DNA from: an uncultured Ruminococcus sp.
Lineage (GTDB): Bacteria > Bacillota > Clostridia > Lachnospirales > Lachnospiraceae
Assembly (NCBI GenBank): GCA_900544395.1
Contig: UQVC01000013.1
Coordinates: 1-64,000 of the forward strand
Direction: 5' to 3'
Length of the DNA: 64,000 bases
A model generated the notes under the pieces. It had not been told where the DNA came from and searched no databases. It worked only from the letters and a program-made list of their open reading frames with translations. Below are positions 17,602 through 28,400 of the stretch, one piece after another. Position 1 is the first letter of the stretch. Every line of letters begins with the position of its first letter. Position numbers and translations under genes: made by a program.

Positions 17602-20600
17602 TTAATACTGTTCAAACATATGCGCCGCAATTGCATCTTCCTGTGCATATGCTTTCATCTTTTCTTCTTTTTCACTGCCTTCAGAAAGCAGAATGTCATT
17701 TAAGCGGCCATATCGTCCCGACTCCCCAAACACTGCATCTTTTACACAGCATTCTTTGTCACTTCGATACGTATTGCCGTCAATGGTCTCTTTAAAATAA
17801 TACTTCAGCCGTTCATTCGAAAACAGCACAAACTTCTTCACATACAGATTTTCATACATCGGTGTCAGAACCTCCGTCGAATAATCCACAGTTTCGGCAT
17901 GATCTTTCTGCAACTGATAATACAGCATGACTCGACTGCCTTTCTGTCCTTTATACTCGATCAACGTCTTGTCCCAAAGCTGCAGTTCAATGAGCCATTC
18001 TTTCTCATATGCCATGAAAAACGGGAAATAAATCTGTTTTCCACAAAGTTCCTGCAAAAACTTCTTTAATGTCTTGCGCACTGCCGGAGTATATTCCCTT
18101 GTGGAGTAATACTTCAGTACTGCAATTTTACAGATGTCGATGGTCTCTTCCCCTTTTTCATATTCTTTGCAGATAATATCAATGATGCTTTTACTCATTC
18201 TGCGCTCTTCCACAACATACTCTCTGGACATATAGACCAGATATGCCTGCTGCAGCCGGAAATATGCACCCTCTTCATAATATTCTTCAAAAATCGGAAC
18301 TTCGCCGAACAGCTCTTCCGAAAACAGCATCTGAGTAATGATCCGCTCTGCCAGCTTCTGGGTGTGTACTTCATATTCTCTCGCCTCTCTCCAGAGCAGC
18401 TTCATATCACTGGTTGCTCCGCAGTAGTAATTTGCAAGATAGGTCAGGATCACCCGATCATACTGCTTTCTTTTGAACATCTCAAAGCACACATATGTCA
18501 GGAAATCATCACACTCATAATTGTTCTCACGGATATTTCTGCTGCACAGTCCCATGATTTCTTCCGCCTGATAGTTCTCGATTCCATATTTTCGTACGCT
18601 ATCCAGAGAAAGTTCTTCTACTTTTTCTTCTTTGCGGTTCTGCCGCAGCGTATTCATATACCGCTTGCAGATGTCCATATAGCGCAGTTCATAGAACATA
18701 CGCTTGCTTTCGTATGGGATAGAATCTGTATAATGCCTTCCGTCTTTTCCTTCCCAGACGAGCCGGTCTGTCTTGGCGTATAGAAATACTCTTGCTCCCT
18801 TTTCTGTGTATGGCGCTTTTTGTGTAATGGTTCCATCTTCTGCGATCACATGGATAAACTTCATGTTTGGAACCCGTGTAGTAATCTCATACGCATGGCA
18901 GATATCATACAGCGCCAGGATCTGTTCGTTTTCCATGGATTCTTCTGTCAGGAAGCGCTTATAGATGATGCGCAGCATTCCGTCAATATTACGCTGTTCC
19001 AGCTGATGCCACGCAAACCGTTCCATCTCATCCCGGTAATGTGCATAAATTTCACTGGATTCATCTTCATAAGTGATCAGATTCGAGTACAACAGCGCTT
19101 TTTTATGAAAATCCAGATTGTTGCCATGCATAAAATACAGATATACAGATCTTGGCAGAGCTTTCTTTACTTTTCCCGGCTGGATTGCTGCCATGTAAAA
19201 CTCATACAGCTGAGCAATCTTTAATTCCGACTCTACCGCTTTTTCATACCATTTAAAATAACAGTTTTCCATACAGCTTCCTTTGATCAGAAGCGTACAG
19301 ATCGCCGTCAGGATCATGGATTCTTCATACATATTGTATGAAAGAACTAATGTCTTATAGAGATACCTGTCAAAATTCTTCAGCTGACTTGCCAGATTCG
19401 CAGTATACAATGCCAGCTCTTTGGTCATCAGCTTATGTTTTGCTGCAAAATACAGGACTCTCACCTCAAACATTCCCAGCTTTTTCAAAGACGAGCTCTT
19501 TTCACGAAAACACCGAAACGCCTCCAGATAAAACCAGACACTGCGGGTCTTCTCCTCATAAAAATGATGCTCCAAAATCCGGAGACGTTCACTGATGATC
19601 TTATACTCTGAATCTACGTTAACCAGCATACAAAGGATCTTCCAGCTTTCCGGATGCTTCATATAAGATTGAGACAGTTCTTCTGCAACTCTTCGTGTAC
19701 CGATCGTGTCATTGGAAAGTAATGTGGTAAGATACAGATAATAAGAGCTGATCTCCACATTCTTCCCGATCGCAAACCGGTTGTAATTATAGGATTCCAG
19801 GATCCACTTGGCCTCTTCAAAACGCTTTGCCAGAAGACAGATATGCGCATGGGCAAGCAGATACATCTCATTGTTCTCATCCTGGCTGCGCAGATGTTCG
19901 ATTTTCTTCAAAGACTCTTCACTCCAGGTATTCAAATCCAGCTTTCCGCTTTCGTAAACCAGATAACGTCTCAGGATACTGACAAATTCTTTGTCCTGGT
20001 CTCTGCGCTCTTCTTCTCTGCAGACATCCTTTTCCACTACGATCTCATACGAAAGTGTCTCGTATGGGGACTCCAGGATCACCTGTCCAAAATTGCTTCC
20101 CTGATGCAGCTTACTGTAATCGATGATATATTCCAGGCGATACGCATTCCCGATAAATTCTTCCGTGGTGATCTTTGTGTGTTCCACACTCAGGAAATCG
20201 CCCTCTGTACGCACATCGATGGTCAGATATCCCCAGGTATTCTTTTTGATCGTAAACGTATCTTTTCTGGACTCTTTCAGAGAAATAAAGGCTCTGCTTT
20301 CTTCTTCCAGACTCAGAAAAATCTTCTCTTTCTGCTTGCAGCCCACCAGAAATTCTTCCAATGCCTGCTGATCCAGTTCCCATTTTCTCATATTGTCGTA
20401 CAGCGCCTGGATCCGCTTGTCTTCATATTTCAAAATCTCATAAAAGTCCCGGGAGCGGAACAGCTTTTCCGCCTCTGCCGGATCCCGAAAAGACAGCTTT
20501 TTGAAATCTTCCAGACTTTGCACTTTGCCATATGTTGTCATGACAAATGGCTTTTCAATAATGGCTGTAAATGCCACCTCATACTCGCCGCCATTACACA

Positions 20601-20892
20601 CAATGGTAAATTTTCCATGCTCCACATGCCCCGGAACCAAACCTGAGCCGTCATATGTGTAAGAAATATTGACCGGATTGCCATCAAATCCCTGTTCTTC
20701 ACAGCGCACTCGAAAAGAGGACGGATAGACCAGTCCCCGAATCGTCCCTTCCCCTTGATTCTGAAGGGAAAAACTTCCTTTGTACATCTCGCCTTCGCCA
20801 ACACGCATGATGATCCGCGTCTCAGGAAAAATAATCTCCGGCTGTGGAATGTGAAAATCTCCTTTGGAAAGACGTTTAATTTTATTCTTCAA
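17602..20892 (-). CDS. DUF5717 family large protein
   Basis: About 1,096 residues, cytoplasmic by appearance. The N-terminal 300 residues contain two beta-sandwich-like repeats, each with a long helix after it (first about 25-110, second about 200-285). The middle (330-900) is a long helical array resembling TPR or HAT repeats (MYLLAHAHICLLAKRFEEAKWIL and similar). The C-terminus returns to beta strands. No enzyme motif is visible. A TTG at 20892 with AGGTG six bases upstream is my preferred start; an earlier TTG at 20925 has no ribosome site. Its size and repeats suggest a scaffold for the DUF5716 and TPR proteins downstream. Confidence 0.75.
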   Translation of the reverse strand: MKNKIKRLSKGDFHIPQPEIIFPETRIIMRVGEGEMYKGSFSLQNQGEGTIRGLVYPSSFRVRCEEQGFDGNPVNISYTYDGSGLVPGHVEHGKFTIVCNGGEYEVAFTAIIEKPFVMTTYGKVQSLEDFKKLSFRDPAEAEKLFRSRDFYEILKYEDKRIQALYDNMRKWELDQQALEEFLVGCKQKEKIFLSLEEESRAFISLKESRKDTFTIKKNTWGYLTIDVRTEGDFLSVEHTKITTEEFIGNAYRLEYIIDYSKLHQGSNFGQVILESPYETLSYEIVVEKDVCREEERRDQDKEFVSILRRYLVYESGKLDLNTWSEESLKKIEHLRSQDENNEMYLLAHAHICLLAKRFEEAKWILESYNYNRFAIGKNVEISSYYLYLTTLLSNDTIGTRRVAEELSQSYMKHPESWKILCMLVNVDSEYKIISERLRILEHHFYEEKTRSVWFYLEAFRCFREKSSSLKKLGMFEVRVLYFAAKHKLMTKELALYTANLASQLKNFDRYLYKTLVLSYNMYEESMILTAICTLLIKGSCMENCYFKWYEKAVESELKIAQLYEFYMAAIQPGKVKKALPRSVYLYFMHGNNLDFHKKALLYSNLITYEDESSEIYAHYRDEMERFAWHQLEQRNIDGMLRIIYKRFLTEESMENEQILALYDICHAYEITTRVPNMKFIHVIAEDGTITQKAPYTEKGARVFLYAKTDRLVWEGKDGRHYTDSIPYESKRMFYELRYMDICKRYMNTLRQNRKEEKVEELSLDSVRKYGIENYQAEEIMGLCSRNIRENNYECDDFLTYVCFEMFKRKQYDRVILTYLANYYCGATSDMKLLWREAREYEVHTQKLAERIITQMLFSEELFGEVPIFEEYYEEGAYFRLQQAYLVYMSREYVVEERRMSKSIIDIICKEYEKGEETIDICKIAVLKYYSTREYTPAVRKTLKKFLQELCGKQIYFPFFMAYEKEWLIELQLWDKTLIEYKGQKGSRVMLYYQLQKDHAETVDYSTEVLTPMYENLYVKKFVLFSNERLKYYFKETIDGNTYRSDKECCVKDAVFGESGRYGRLNDILLSEGSEKEEKMKAYAQEDAIAAHMFEQY

Positions 20893-21018
20893 ATTCGTCA
20901 CCTGCTCATTCTTCTTACGTTGCAATTTTTTATAAATATACTATAATAAAATATTATAACATCAACACTCTATTTCTTGCAACGGGGAATGAAAGATTTT
21001 AAAAGGAGGATTGTATAC

Positions 21019-22143
21019 ATGAATACAGTGCCAGCATTTCATGGAAGTGATATTGAAAAGGTATGCGAATATTATCAACTAAAACAAGAAACTCTCATCA
21101 ATTTTGCAGCCAATGTAAATCCGCTCGGACTTTCCGAACAGGTTAAAAAAGCGCTTGCAGCTCATCTGGATCTGCTCTCTTCTTATCCGGATCGAAACTA
21201 CACCAGCCTGAGAAATGTCCTCTCTGCATATTGCCAGATTCCTGCAGACTTTATCCTGCCGGGCAATGGTTCCAGTGAACTGATCTCCCTGCTGATTGAA
21301 GAACGCCGTCCAAAGCATACGATGATCCTTGGCCCCACTTATTCCGAATACTCCAGAGAACTTGGATTTTCAGACAGCACGATCGACTGTTTTTATCTGA
21401 AACCTGAACAAAATTTCCAATTATCGGTAGAAGAACTGTGTCTGGCATTGACTGAAAAACAGATTGATTTTCTTATTTTATGCAATCCGAACAATCCGAC
21501 TTCGTCTGCTATTCTCCGCCCTGATCTAATCCGGCTTCTTACATTTTGCCAGGATCACAACATTTTTGTGATGATTGATGAAACGTACGTAGAGTTTGCT
21601 CCCGATGTAGATGCCGTTTCCGCAGTCACTCTGACCAGACAGTTTCAAAATCTCATGGTACTGCGCGGTGTCTCTAAATTTTTTGCCGCTCCTGGTATGC
21701 GATTCGGATACGGGATCACCGGAAATGCTGAATTTCTCAAAAAATTGAAGAGCAAACAGATCCCATGGTCACTAAACAGCCTTGGTGCATTTGCCGGCGA
21801 ACTTTTGTTTCAAGATGAAGACTATATAAAAAAGACACGCAATTTGATACTTTCCGAGCGTGAATACATGTATGCAAAGTTGTGTGAACTTCCTTTTTTC
21901 TGTGTTTATCCAGCTTATTCCAACTTTTTGCTGGTACAGCTTCAAAAAGATGGACTGACTTCATCTGACGTATTTGAAGCCTGTATCCGGGAAGGACTTA
22001 TGATCCGAGACTGCTCTTCCTTCACTGGATTAGAGGGAGAATTTGTCCGATTCTGCATCATGAATCCAGAAGATAATCGAAGGCTTCTGACAGTGTTTCA
22101 AAAAATTTCACAAGAAGATCCATACCTGTACAAACTAAAATGA
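21019..22143 (+). CDS. PLP-dependent aminotransferase, CobD/HisC-like
   Basis: A 374-residue fold-type I PLP enzyme. INFAANVNPLG near the N-terminus is typical of threonine-phosphate decarboxylase (CobD) and HisC relatives. LPGNGSSELI, LCNPNNPTS, MIDETYVEF and the PLP-lysine segment GVSKFFAAPGMRFGY follow. No cobalamin or histidine genes are nearby, so the substrate cannot be assigned. The ATG at 21019 has AGGAGG nine bases upstream. It is divergent from the DUF5717 gene and is followed by a terminator-like hairpin at 22201-22231. Confidence 0.8.
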   Translation: MNTVPAFHGSDIEKVCEYYQLKQETLINFAANVNPLGLSEQVKKALAAHLDLLSSYPDRNYTSLRNVLSAYCQIPADFILPGNGSSELISLLIEERRPKHTMILGPTYSEYSRELGFSDSTIDCFYLKPEQNFQLSVEELCLALTEKQIDFLILCNPNNPTSSAILRPDLIRLLTFCQDHNIFVMIDETYVEFAPDVDAVSAVTLTRQFQNLMVLRGVSKFFAAPGMRFGYGITGNAEFLKKLKSKQIPWSLNSLGAFAGELLFQDEDYIKKTRNLILSEREYMYAKLCELPFFCVYPAYSNFLLVQLQKDGLTSSDVFEACIREGLMIRDCSSFTGLEGEFVRFCIMNPEDNRRLLTVFQKISQEDPYLYKLK

Positions 22144-22200
22144 GAAATCGAATTTTCCTACTATAAAAAGTATACCATCGTTTTCTTCTGTTCTCTTTTA

Positions 22201-22231
22201 TTTCTTACATTTTTAACAAAAATGTAAGAAA
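22201..22231 (+). terminator. Probable terminator of the CobD-like gene
   Basis: A perfect 14-bp inverted repeat (22201-22214 and 22218-22231) with a 3-nt loop, followed by ACACTTTTT. It lies 58 bp after the stop and before the next promoter. The downstream T run is short and offset. Confidence 0.5.
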
Positions 22232-22250
22232 CACTTTTTCCAATCCGTGC

Positions 22251-22256
22251 TATAAT
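22251..22256 (+). promoter_or_regulatory. Extended -10 promoter of the phasin-like/UbiB operon
   Basis: TGC directly precedes a consensus TATAAT (22251-22256), an extended -10 element that can work without a good -35. The -35 region is weak. The first start codon lies about 50 bp downstream. Confidence 0.5.
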
Positions 22257-22306
22257 AAAAACAGGCAAACCATTCAATCACACATAGCAAAGAAAGGATG
22301 AGTTTT

Positions 22307-22657
22307 ATGGAATTTACAGAAGAATTACGAAAAGTATTTCTGGCAGGTGTCGGCGCTGTTGCCTCCACTGCGGAAAATGCAAAAGAACTGATCGACGATC
22401 TTGTACAAAAAGGCGAACTGACGGTTGCTCAGGGCCGCATGCTCAACGAAGAACTGAAATATGCAGCTAAAGAAAAAGTCAAAGAACACGTATCTGTCAC
22501 TGTAACCAGAAATTATACAGATGCCATGGACGCAGTTGATCACATGACAGAAGAAGAATTATCTGCCCTGAAAGAAAAAATTGCTCAGGCTGAAGCTGTA
22601 CGAAAAGAATCTGATACTGATCCCGCTTCTGATGAAAGGACATCTGACGAATCATAA
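22307..22657 (+). CDS. Phasin-like coiled-coil protein
   Basis: A 116-residue, fully helical protein: amphipathic FTEELRKVFLAGVGAVASTAENAKELIDDLV, then an Asn/Glu-rich coiled coil and an acidic tail. The start resembles PhaF/phasin-like proteins, which coat storage granules or associate with membranes and lipids. No PHA synthase gene is visible, so the granule role is not supported here. The ATG at 22307 is eight bases after AGAAAGGA and is preferred over 22298, which has no spacing. Its stop overlaps the start of the UbiB-like kinase by one base (TAATG). Confidence 0.65.
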   Translation: MEFTEELRKVFLAGVGAVASTAENAKELIDDLVQKGELTVAQGRMLNEELKYAAKEKVKEHVSVTVTRNYTDAMDAVDHMTEEELSALKEKIAQAEAVRKESDTDPASDERTSDES

Positions 22658-24288
22658 TGAACACCGAATATAAACCAACCGATTTTTCTCAGCCTCAGAC
22701 AGCGCAAACTGAAGATTCAGCCGCCTCCGGCAGGCGGCTGAAAGAAATTCTGAAGGTTTTAAAAAAGCATCATCTTCCTTCTGGTCTGACCCCGGAAAAG
22801 CTTCGAAAAATTCTGGAAGATCTGGGACCTACCTATGTCAAACTGGGACAAATCATGTCCATGCGTTCCGATATGCTTCCGGAAGTTTATTGTCAGGAGC
22901 TGACAAGGCTCCGCACGGATGTAGTGCCCATGCCTTATGAGACGGTTCTTTCCATCATAGAATCTGAATTAGACTGTCCGGCTGCTGAGATTTTTACCTC
23001 CATTGACGCAGCGCCTCTTGGCTCTGCATCCATTGCCCAGGTACATCCGGCACAGTTAAAAGACGGCGCCAGAGTTGTGTTGAAAGTACAGCGTCCGGCA
23101 ATCTGGGAAACCATGGAAAATGATATCCGGCTTTTGAAAAAAGCGTCTGGTCTTCTGAAACTGACTCTTGGAACCAATAATCTGATTGATTTTAATACCA
23201 TTTTGGATGAACTCTGGAAGACTACCAAAGAAGAAATTGATTTCAAAAAAGAGGCTGCCAATCTGGAGTTATTTTATGCCAACCAAAAGGATATCGTTTA
23301 CACAACCTGCCCCAAGGTTTATCCTTCCCTTACTACCCCCCGTCTTCTGGTCATGGACTTTATCGATGGAATTCAGATCGACCATATAAAAGAGCTCACA
23401 GCCCTTGGTTATGATATGACGGAAATTGGAGAAAAAACTGCTGAAAATTATTGCAAACAAATTCTGGAAGACGGATTCTTCCATGCGGATCCCCATCCGG
23501 GAAATCTTTGGATCAGCAAAGGGCAGATTGCATGGCTGGATCTTGGAATGGCAGGACATCTTTCCTCCAACACCAAGCTTTTGCTCCGAAAGGCGATCAC
23601 AGCGCTTTTGGAAAATGATATCTATTCCCTGAAAAATGTTCTTCTGGCATTTGCAGAACCTCAGGAGCGAGTCAATCACGCCAGATTGTATACTGATATT
23701 GATGATATCGTGAGTAAATATGTTTCTATGGATTTTGGCACCATGCGCCTGGGCGATCTGCTGGAACGTCTGCTGCAGCTTGTCAAAGATCACAGACTTG
23801 CCATTACTCCGGACGTCACACTGCTGGCACGGAGTATGATCACGATTGAAGGGACATTGAGTACATTTGCACCGGATGTCAATCTGCTGCGGATTTTATC
23901 CATCCATATGTCCAATCTGCTGTTCCACGAATTAAATGCCCGGCATCTCTTAAAGCATAAAGGACGACAGGTTTATACTTCTCTGGATAAATCACTCAAC
24001 ATTCCGGCTCAATTGTCTGACCTTTTAAATATTACCAAAAACGGACAGGCACAGATCAATCTGCAGTTATCTGACGGAGAGTCTTTCCGACGGGATGTTC
24101 ATTCGATCACAAATCGAATGCTTCTGACTCTTCTGACTGCGGCACTGTTTATCGGATCTGGACTTGCATCCAAAATTTCCGGAATTCCCAAGTGGTTTGG
24201 GATTCCCTGGATCGGCTGTCTTGGATATGGACTCTCTGCCCTGCTTCTTCTGATCCTGCTCATTCAGATGTTTCGACAGCGCAGATAA
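22657..24288 (+). CDS. ABC1/UbiB (AarF) family atypical protein kinase
   Basis: A 543-residue member of the ABC1/UbiB/COQ8 family. It has the family's KxGQ signature (YVKLGQIMSMRSDMLP), the small-residue-rich loop GSASIAQVH, a nucleotide-binding VVLKVQRP, EEIDFKKEAANLE, HADPHPGNL and DLGMAGHLS (metal-binding Asp). Two membrane segments form the C-terminus (about 485-540). In respiring bacteria the family supports ubiquinone synthesis. An anaerobe of this kind should lack ubiquinone, so its role is probably lipid-related, as proposed for other ABC1 kinases. It is coupled to the phasin-like gene by a TAATG overlap. Confidence 0.9.
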   Translation: MNTEYKPTDFSQPQTAQTEDSAASGRRLKEILKVLKKHHLPSGLTPEKLRKILEDLGPTYVKLGQIMSMRSDMLPEVYCQELTRLRTDVVPMPYETVLSIIESELDCPAAEIFTSIDAAPLGSASIAQVHPAQLKDGARVVLKVQRPAIWETMENDIRLLKKASGLLKLTLGTNNLIDFNTILDELWKTTKEEIDFKKEAANLELFYANQKDIVYTTCPKVYPSLTTPRLLVMDFIDGIQIDHIKELTALGYDMTEIGEKTAENYCKQILEDGFFHADPHPGNLWISKGQIAWLDLGMAGHLSSNTKLLLRKAITALLENDIYSLKNVLLAFAEPQERVNHARLYTDIDDIVSKYVSMDFGTMRLGDLLERLLQLVKDHRLAITPDVTLLARSMITIEGTLSTFAPDVNLLRILSIHMSNLLFHELNARHLLKHKGRQVYTSLDKSLNIPAQLSDLLNITKNGQAQINLQLSDGESFRRDVHSITNRMLLTLLTAALFIGSGLASKISGIPKWFGIPWIGCLGYGLSALLLLILLIQMFRQRR

Positions 24289-24290
24289 AA

Positions 24291-24329
24291 AAGAGAAGGG
24301 ATTCTCCACCTTGGAAAGTCCCTTCTCTT
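24291..24329. terminator. Bidirectional intrinsic terminator
   Basis: AAGAGAAGGGA and TCCCTTCTCTT (11 bp, 24291-24301 and 24319-24329) separate the convergent UbiB-like and PrsA-like genes, with A and T tracts on the outer sides. Confidence 0.7.
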
Positions 24330-24337
24330 CTTATCTG

Positions 24338-25390
24338 CTATTTTTCCGACTCCGCCGCTGTCTGCTTTACTTTGATTCCCTGATCCTCAAAATCTACTTT
24401 TTTCCATTCTTTTTTATTGACTTCGATTTTGGTATCTTTTTTCCATTTCTCAAGCAGATCGGTATACTGCTTCTGTTTGCGTTCTTCTACGATCTCTTTC
24501 TTTTTCTGATCGGTCGCCTCACGATCCATCTTACTTGTCAGCTTTGCAACATAAACACCGGTGTCTGTCTCAACCAAGCCCGTCAGATCTCCTACATTTT
24601 CCAGTGCATCTGCTGCTTTTTTCAATTCCTCATTCAGATTGCTTGATTCTGCATCAAATGTCGCTGTCTCCACTTCTTTTTCCAGTGCTTCTGCTGCTTT
24701 TTTCAAATCTTTATTGGCATCTGCTGAAGCGGTATCCAAAACAGTCTGGGCTTTTTCTTTTTCTGCCTTTTTCTCTTCATCACTCATAGACACGTTCTGT
24801 CCGGACTCATCCGTCTTATTGTAAGAAAACAGCACATATTCTATTTTTTTCTGTGCGGCTTCTTCATCCGAAACATTCTCATCTACTCCCTTTTTCATTG
24901 GCTCATCCATCTTCTGCAGGATCGTAGCAAGTTCCAGATATTCTTTTACATATTTCTGACTGCCGGACACAGCTTCTTTGTCTTCCAGAGTATTCTCTTC
25001 TGTAAACTGCTCCGCAGCCTTTTCTATCTTTTTCTTTTCTTCCTCTGTAATCTCCACTTGATACTCTGATGCATGCTGTTTGATCAGATACATATTTTCC
25101 AGAGACTCCAGGATATTCTCTTTCATCTCCTCTTCATATGTCTTGCCTTTTTCTACTTCCTGGCTCCACATCGTATTCGGATCCATTCCCATCATTCCTG
25201 CATAAAATGACTCATACTGTGCCTGCTGCAGTCTTGCATAAAAATTCGCAACTCCGTATGGAACTGTTTCCTTTCCCACTGTCATAACCGCAGCATCATT
25301 ATCTACACTTCCACTGCATCCTGTGATCGCCACTGCTGCCAGAATCCCTGCTGCCGCAGTCACTGCCACACGCTTTTTCCATCCAAACAT
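24338..25390 (-). CDS. PrsA/SurA-like extracytoplasmic foldase lipoprotein
   Basis: A 350-residue secreted lipoprotein with lipobox AITGC at about Cys25. The mature N-terminus (VMTVGKETVPYGVANFYARL) and helical arm resemble the SurA_N/PrsA family. A degenerate parvulin-like domain (about 190-310) contains KIEYVLFSY and GDLTGLVETDTGVYVAKL. Such proteins help fold secreted proteins outside the membrane. Whether the peptidyl-prolyl isomerase domain is active is unclear. It starts 25 bp after mfd and is likely in the pth-mfd transcript. Confidence 0.8.
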   Translation of the reverse strand: MFGWKKRVAVTAAAGILAAVAITGCSGSVDNDAAVMTVGKETVPYGVANFYARLQQAQYESFYAGMMGMDPNTMWSQEVEKGKTYEEEMKENILESLENMYLIKQHASEYQVEITEEEKKKIEKAAEQFTEENTLEDKEAVSGSQKYVKEYLELATILQKMDEPMKKGVDENVSDEEAAQKKIEYVLFSYNKTDESGQNVSMSDEEKKAEKEKAQTVLDTASADANKDLKKAAEALEKEVETATFDAESSNLNEELKKAADALENVGDLTGLVETDTGVYVAKLTSKMDREATDQKKKEIVEERKQKQYTDLLEKWKKDTKIEVNKKEWKKVDFEDQGIKVKQTAAESEK

Positions 25391-25414
25391 AAGCTCCTCC
25401 TCTATTGTACCTAA

Positions 25415-28400
25415 TTATTTCATTATACCGTCTTTTCTGTCTTCTAACAAGTTCTTTATATCATTTAACAGCTTTTTCACAAGTTCCAGGATGTTTTCAT
25501 CCTTTTCTTTCTTGCTTTTTCCTTTTTTCTGATAGATAAAGTAAGGAATCGTCTCTGCTTTGAACACCAGACTTCCCCTGTACTGCTGGATCAAAACCGG
25601 AATCTTATGCGGATCCACTTTGGCTCGTTCATACATTGTAAATTTGATTTCTTCCCCCTTTTGCTCCACTGCCGTCACATAAGCCTGATGTGCCAACGCC
25701 TTTAATCCTGCAATCTGCAGCAGCTGCTGCACTTTACGGGGGATATCACCAAACCGGTCGATCAGTTCTTCCAGCATGTCATCCATTTCTTCTTCTGACT
25801 CAATTCCTGCAATCCGTTTGTAAACATCCAGCTTCTGATATTCATTTGGAATATACGTATTCGGAATATAGGCATCTACATTCAAATCCATGATCGTGGT
25901 ATAACTTTCTTCTTTCGCCTCGCCCTTTAATTGTTTGACTGCTTCATTGAGCATCTTGCAGTACATATCGTATCCCACCGCTTCCATATGTCCATGCTGT
26001 TCTGCCCCCAGCAGATTTCCGGCCCCCCGGATCTCCAGATCCCGCATGGCAATCTTAAATCCGGATCCCAAATCTGTAAATTCACGGATAGCAGCCAGTC
26101 TTTTTTCTTCCACTTCTTTTAAAAGCTTATCCCTGCGGTACAATAGAAATGCATATGCCATCCGGTTGGATCTTCCTACTCTTCCGCGAAGCTGATACAT
26201 CTGCGACAATCCCAATCTGTCAGCATCATGAATGATCATAGTATTGGCATTGGAAATATCCAGCCCGGTCTCAATGATCGTGGTAGAGACCAGCACATCA
26301 ATGTCACCATTGATAAAGTCATACATGATATTTTCCAGTTCATGCTCCGCCATCTGGCCATGGGCAAACGCCACCACTGCCTCCGGCACCAGCTTTTGTA
26401 CATGCCCTGCCACATCTGCAATATCGCTGACTCGATTGTACACATAATACACCTGTCCATTCCGGTCTAACTCTCTCTGGATTGCTTCTCGTACCATCTC
26501 GTCATTGTATTCCATCACATAGGTCTGGATCGGCATTCTGTCCATCGGAGCTTCTTCCAGCACACTCATATCCCGGATCCCGATCAGGCTCATATGCAGC
26601 GTCCTTGGAATCGGAGTGGCTGTCAGAGTCAGCACATCCACATTTTCACGAAGCTTTTTGATCTTTTCTTTGTGCCCCACCCCAAAACGCTGCTCTTCAT
26701 CAATGATCAGCAGACCCAGATCTTTAAACTCCACATCTTTGGACAAAACCCGATGGGTTCCGATCAGGATATCCACCAGCCCCTTTTTCAGATCTTCTGT
26801 TGTCTTTTTCTGCTGAGCGGGTGTTCGAAACCTGCAGAGCAGATCTACCCGCACCGGGAACTCTTTCATTCGCTGAACAAACGTATTGTAATGCTGTTGT
26901 GCCAGAATGGTTGTGGGAACCAGATACACGACCTGTTTTCCCTCCTGCACCGCCTTAAACGCCGCACGGATCGCAATCTCTGTCTTTCCATATCCCACGT
27001 CTCCACAGATCAGACGATCCATGATTTTTTTACTTTCCATGTCCCGTTTGGTATCTGCAATAGCCTGTAACTGATCCTCGGTCTCCTCAAATGGAAACAT
27101 TTCCTCAAATTCCTGCTGCCAGACCGTATCCGGTTCATACTGATACCCATTCTCCTCCTGCCTGGCTGCATACAAAGCCACCAGATCTTCTGCGATCTTG
27201 CGGACTGCGCCCCGCACTTGATTTTTGGTCTTTGTCCATTGATTGCTTCCAAGCTTATTCAATTTCGGCTTTTTCGCATCTGCTCCCGCATATTTCTGAA
27301 TCAGATCCAGCTGAGTTGCAAGAATGTAAAGGCTGCTGCCTCCCGCATAGGAAATCTTCATATAATCTTTGGTGATCTTATCTACCTCGATCTTTTCGAT
27401 GCCCTGGTAGATTCCCAGACCATGATTTTCATGCACCACATAATCTCCCACTTTTAATTCTGAGAAACTGTGGATTTTCTGTCCTTCGTATGTTTTTCTC
27501 CGCTTCTTTTTCTTTTGTCTTCCAAAAATATCCGTTTCCGAAATCACCATGAATTTCAACATCGGATATTCATAGCCCTGTGTCACATGACCATATGCCA
27601 CCATGATCTCACCTGGCTGCACTTCCCGTTTCAGATCGTCACTGTAAAAACTACTGAGGTCATAATCCCTTAAATCCTCCGCCAGCCGCTTTGCTCTTGT
27701 CCTGGAGCCGGAAAGCAGGATCACACGGTACTGATTCCTCTTCAGCCGTTTCAGATCCCGTGTCAGCATTTCAAAACTGTTGTTGTACGGATTGACCCCT
27801 TTGGTCTGAATATAATAGGTGTCCTGTATCTGCAGTCCTTTGCACTTTATCTCCAGTGCCGTAAATGCGATCCCGTAAAACTGATTCATGGACTCCAGAA
27901 TCTCAGAAACTGCATACACCGTCAGTTCCTTTTCTTCTTCCATTCCGGCTTCTTCCCGTTTTTGAATACTCTCCTGAAACTCTTCTTCTGTTTCTTTTGC
28001 CTGTTCTGCCAATCTGATCGGCTCATCCAAAAGAAGCAACGTCTCCTCTTTCGGAAAATACTGTAAAAAAGATTGTTTCTTTGAACTTTCCAGTTCTCCT
28101 GCCGGGTAAATCTCGATTTCCTGCAGATTTTCAATGGAGCGCTGGCTCTCCACATCAAATGTCCGGATAGAATCTACTTCATCTCCCCACAATTCTACCC
28201 GCACCGGGACTTCTTCCGTCAAAGGAAAGACATCCAAAATACCACCCCGTACTGCAAATTGTCCGGGACCTTCAATCTGTACTTCTCTTACATATCCAAG
28301 ATTGGAAAGCTGATTTTGAAGTTCCGTAAAATCAACGGTATCTCCCGAACGGACACTGATCCTTCCCGATAAGACCTCTTCCATCGGAGACAGCCCGTCC

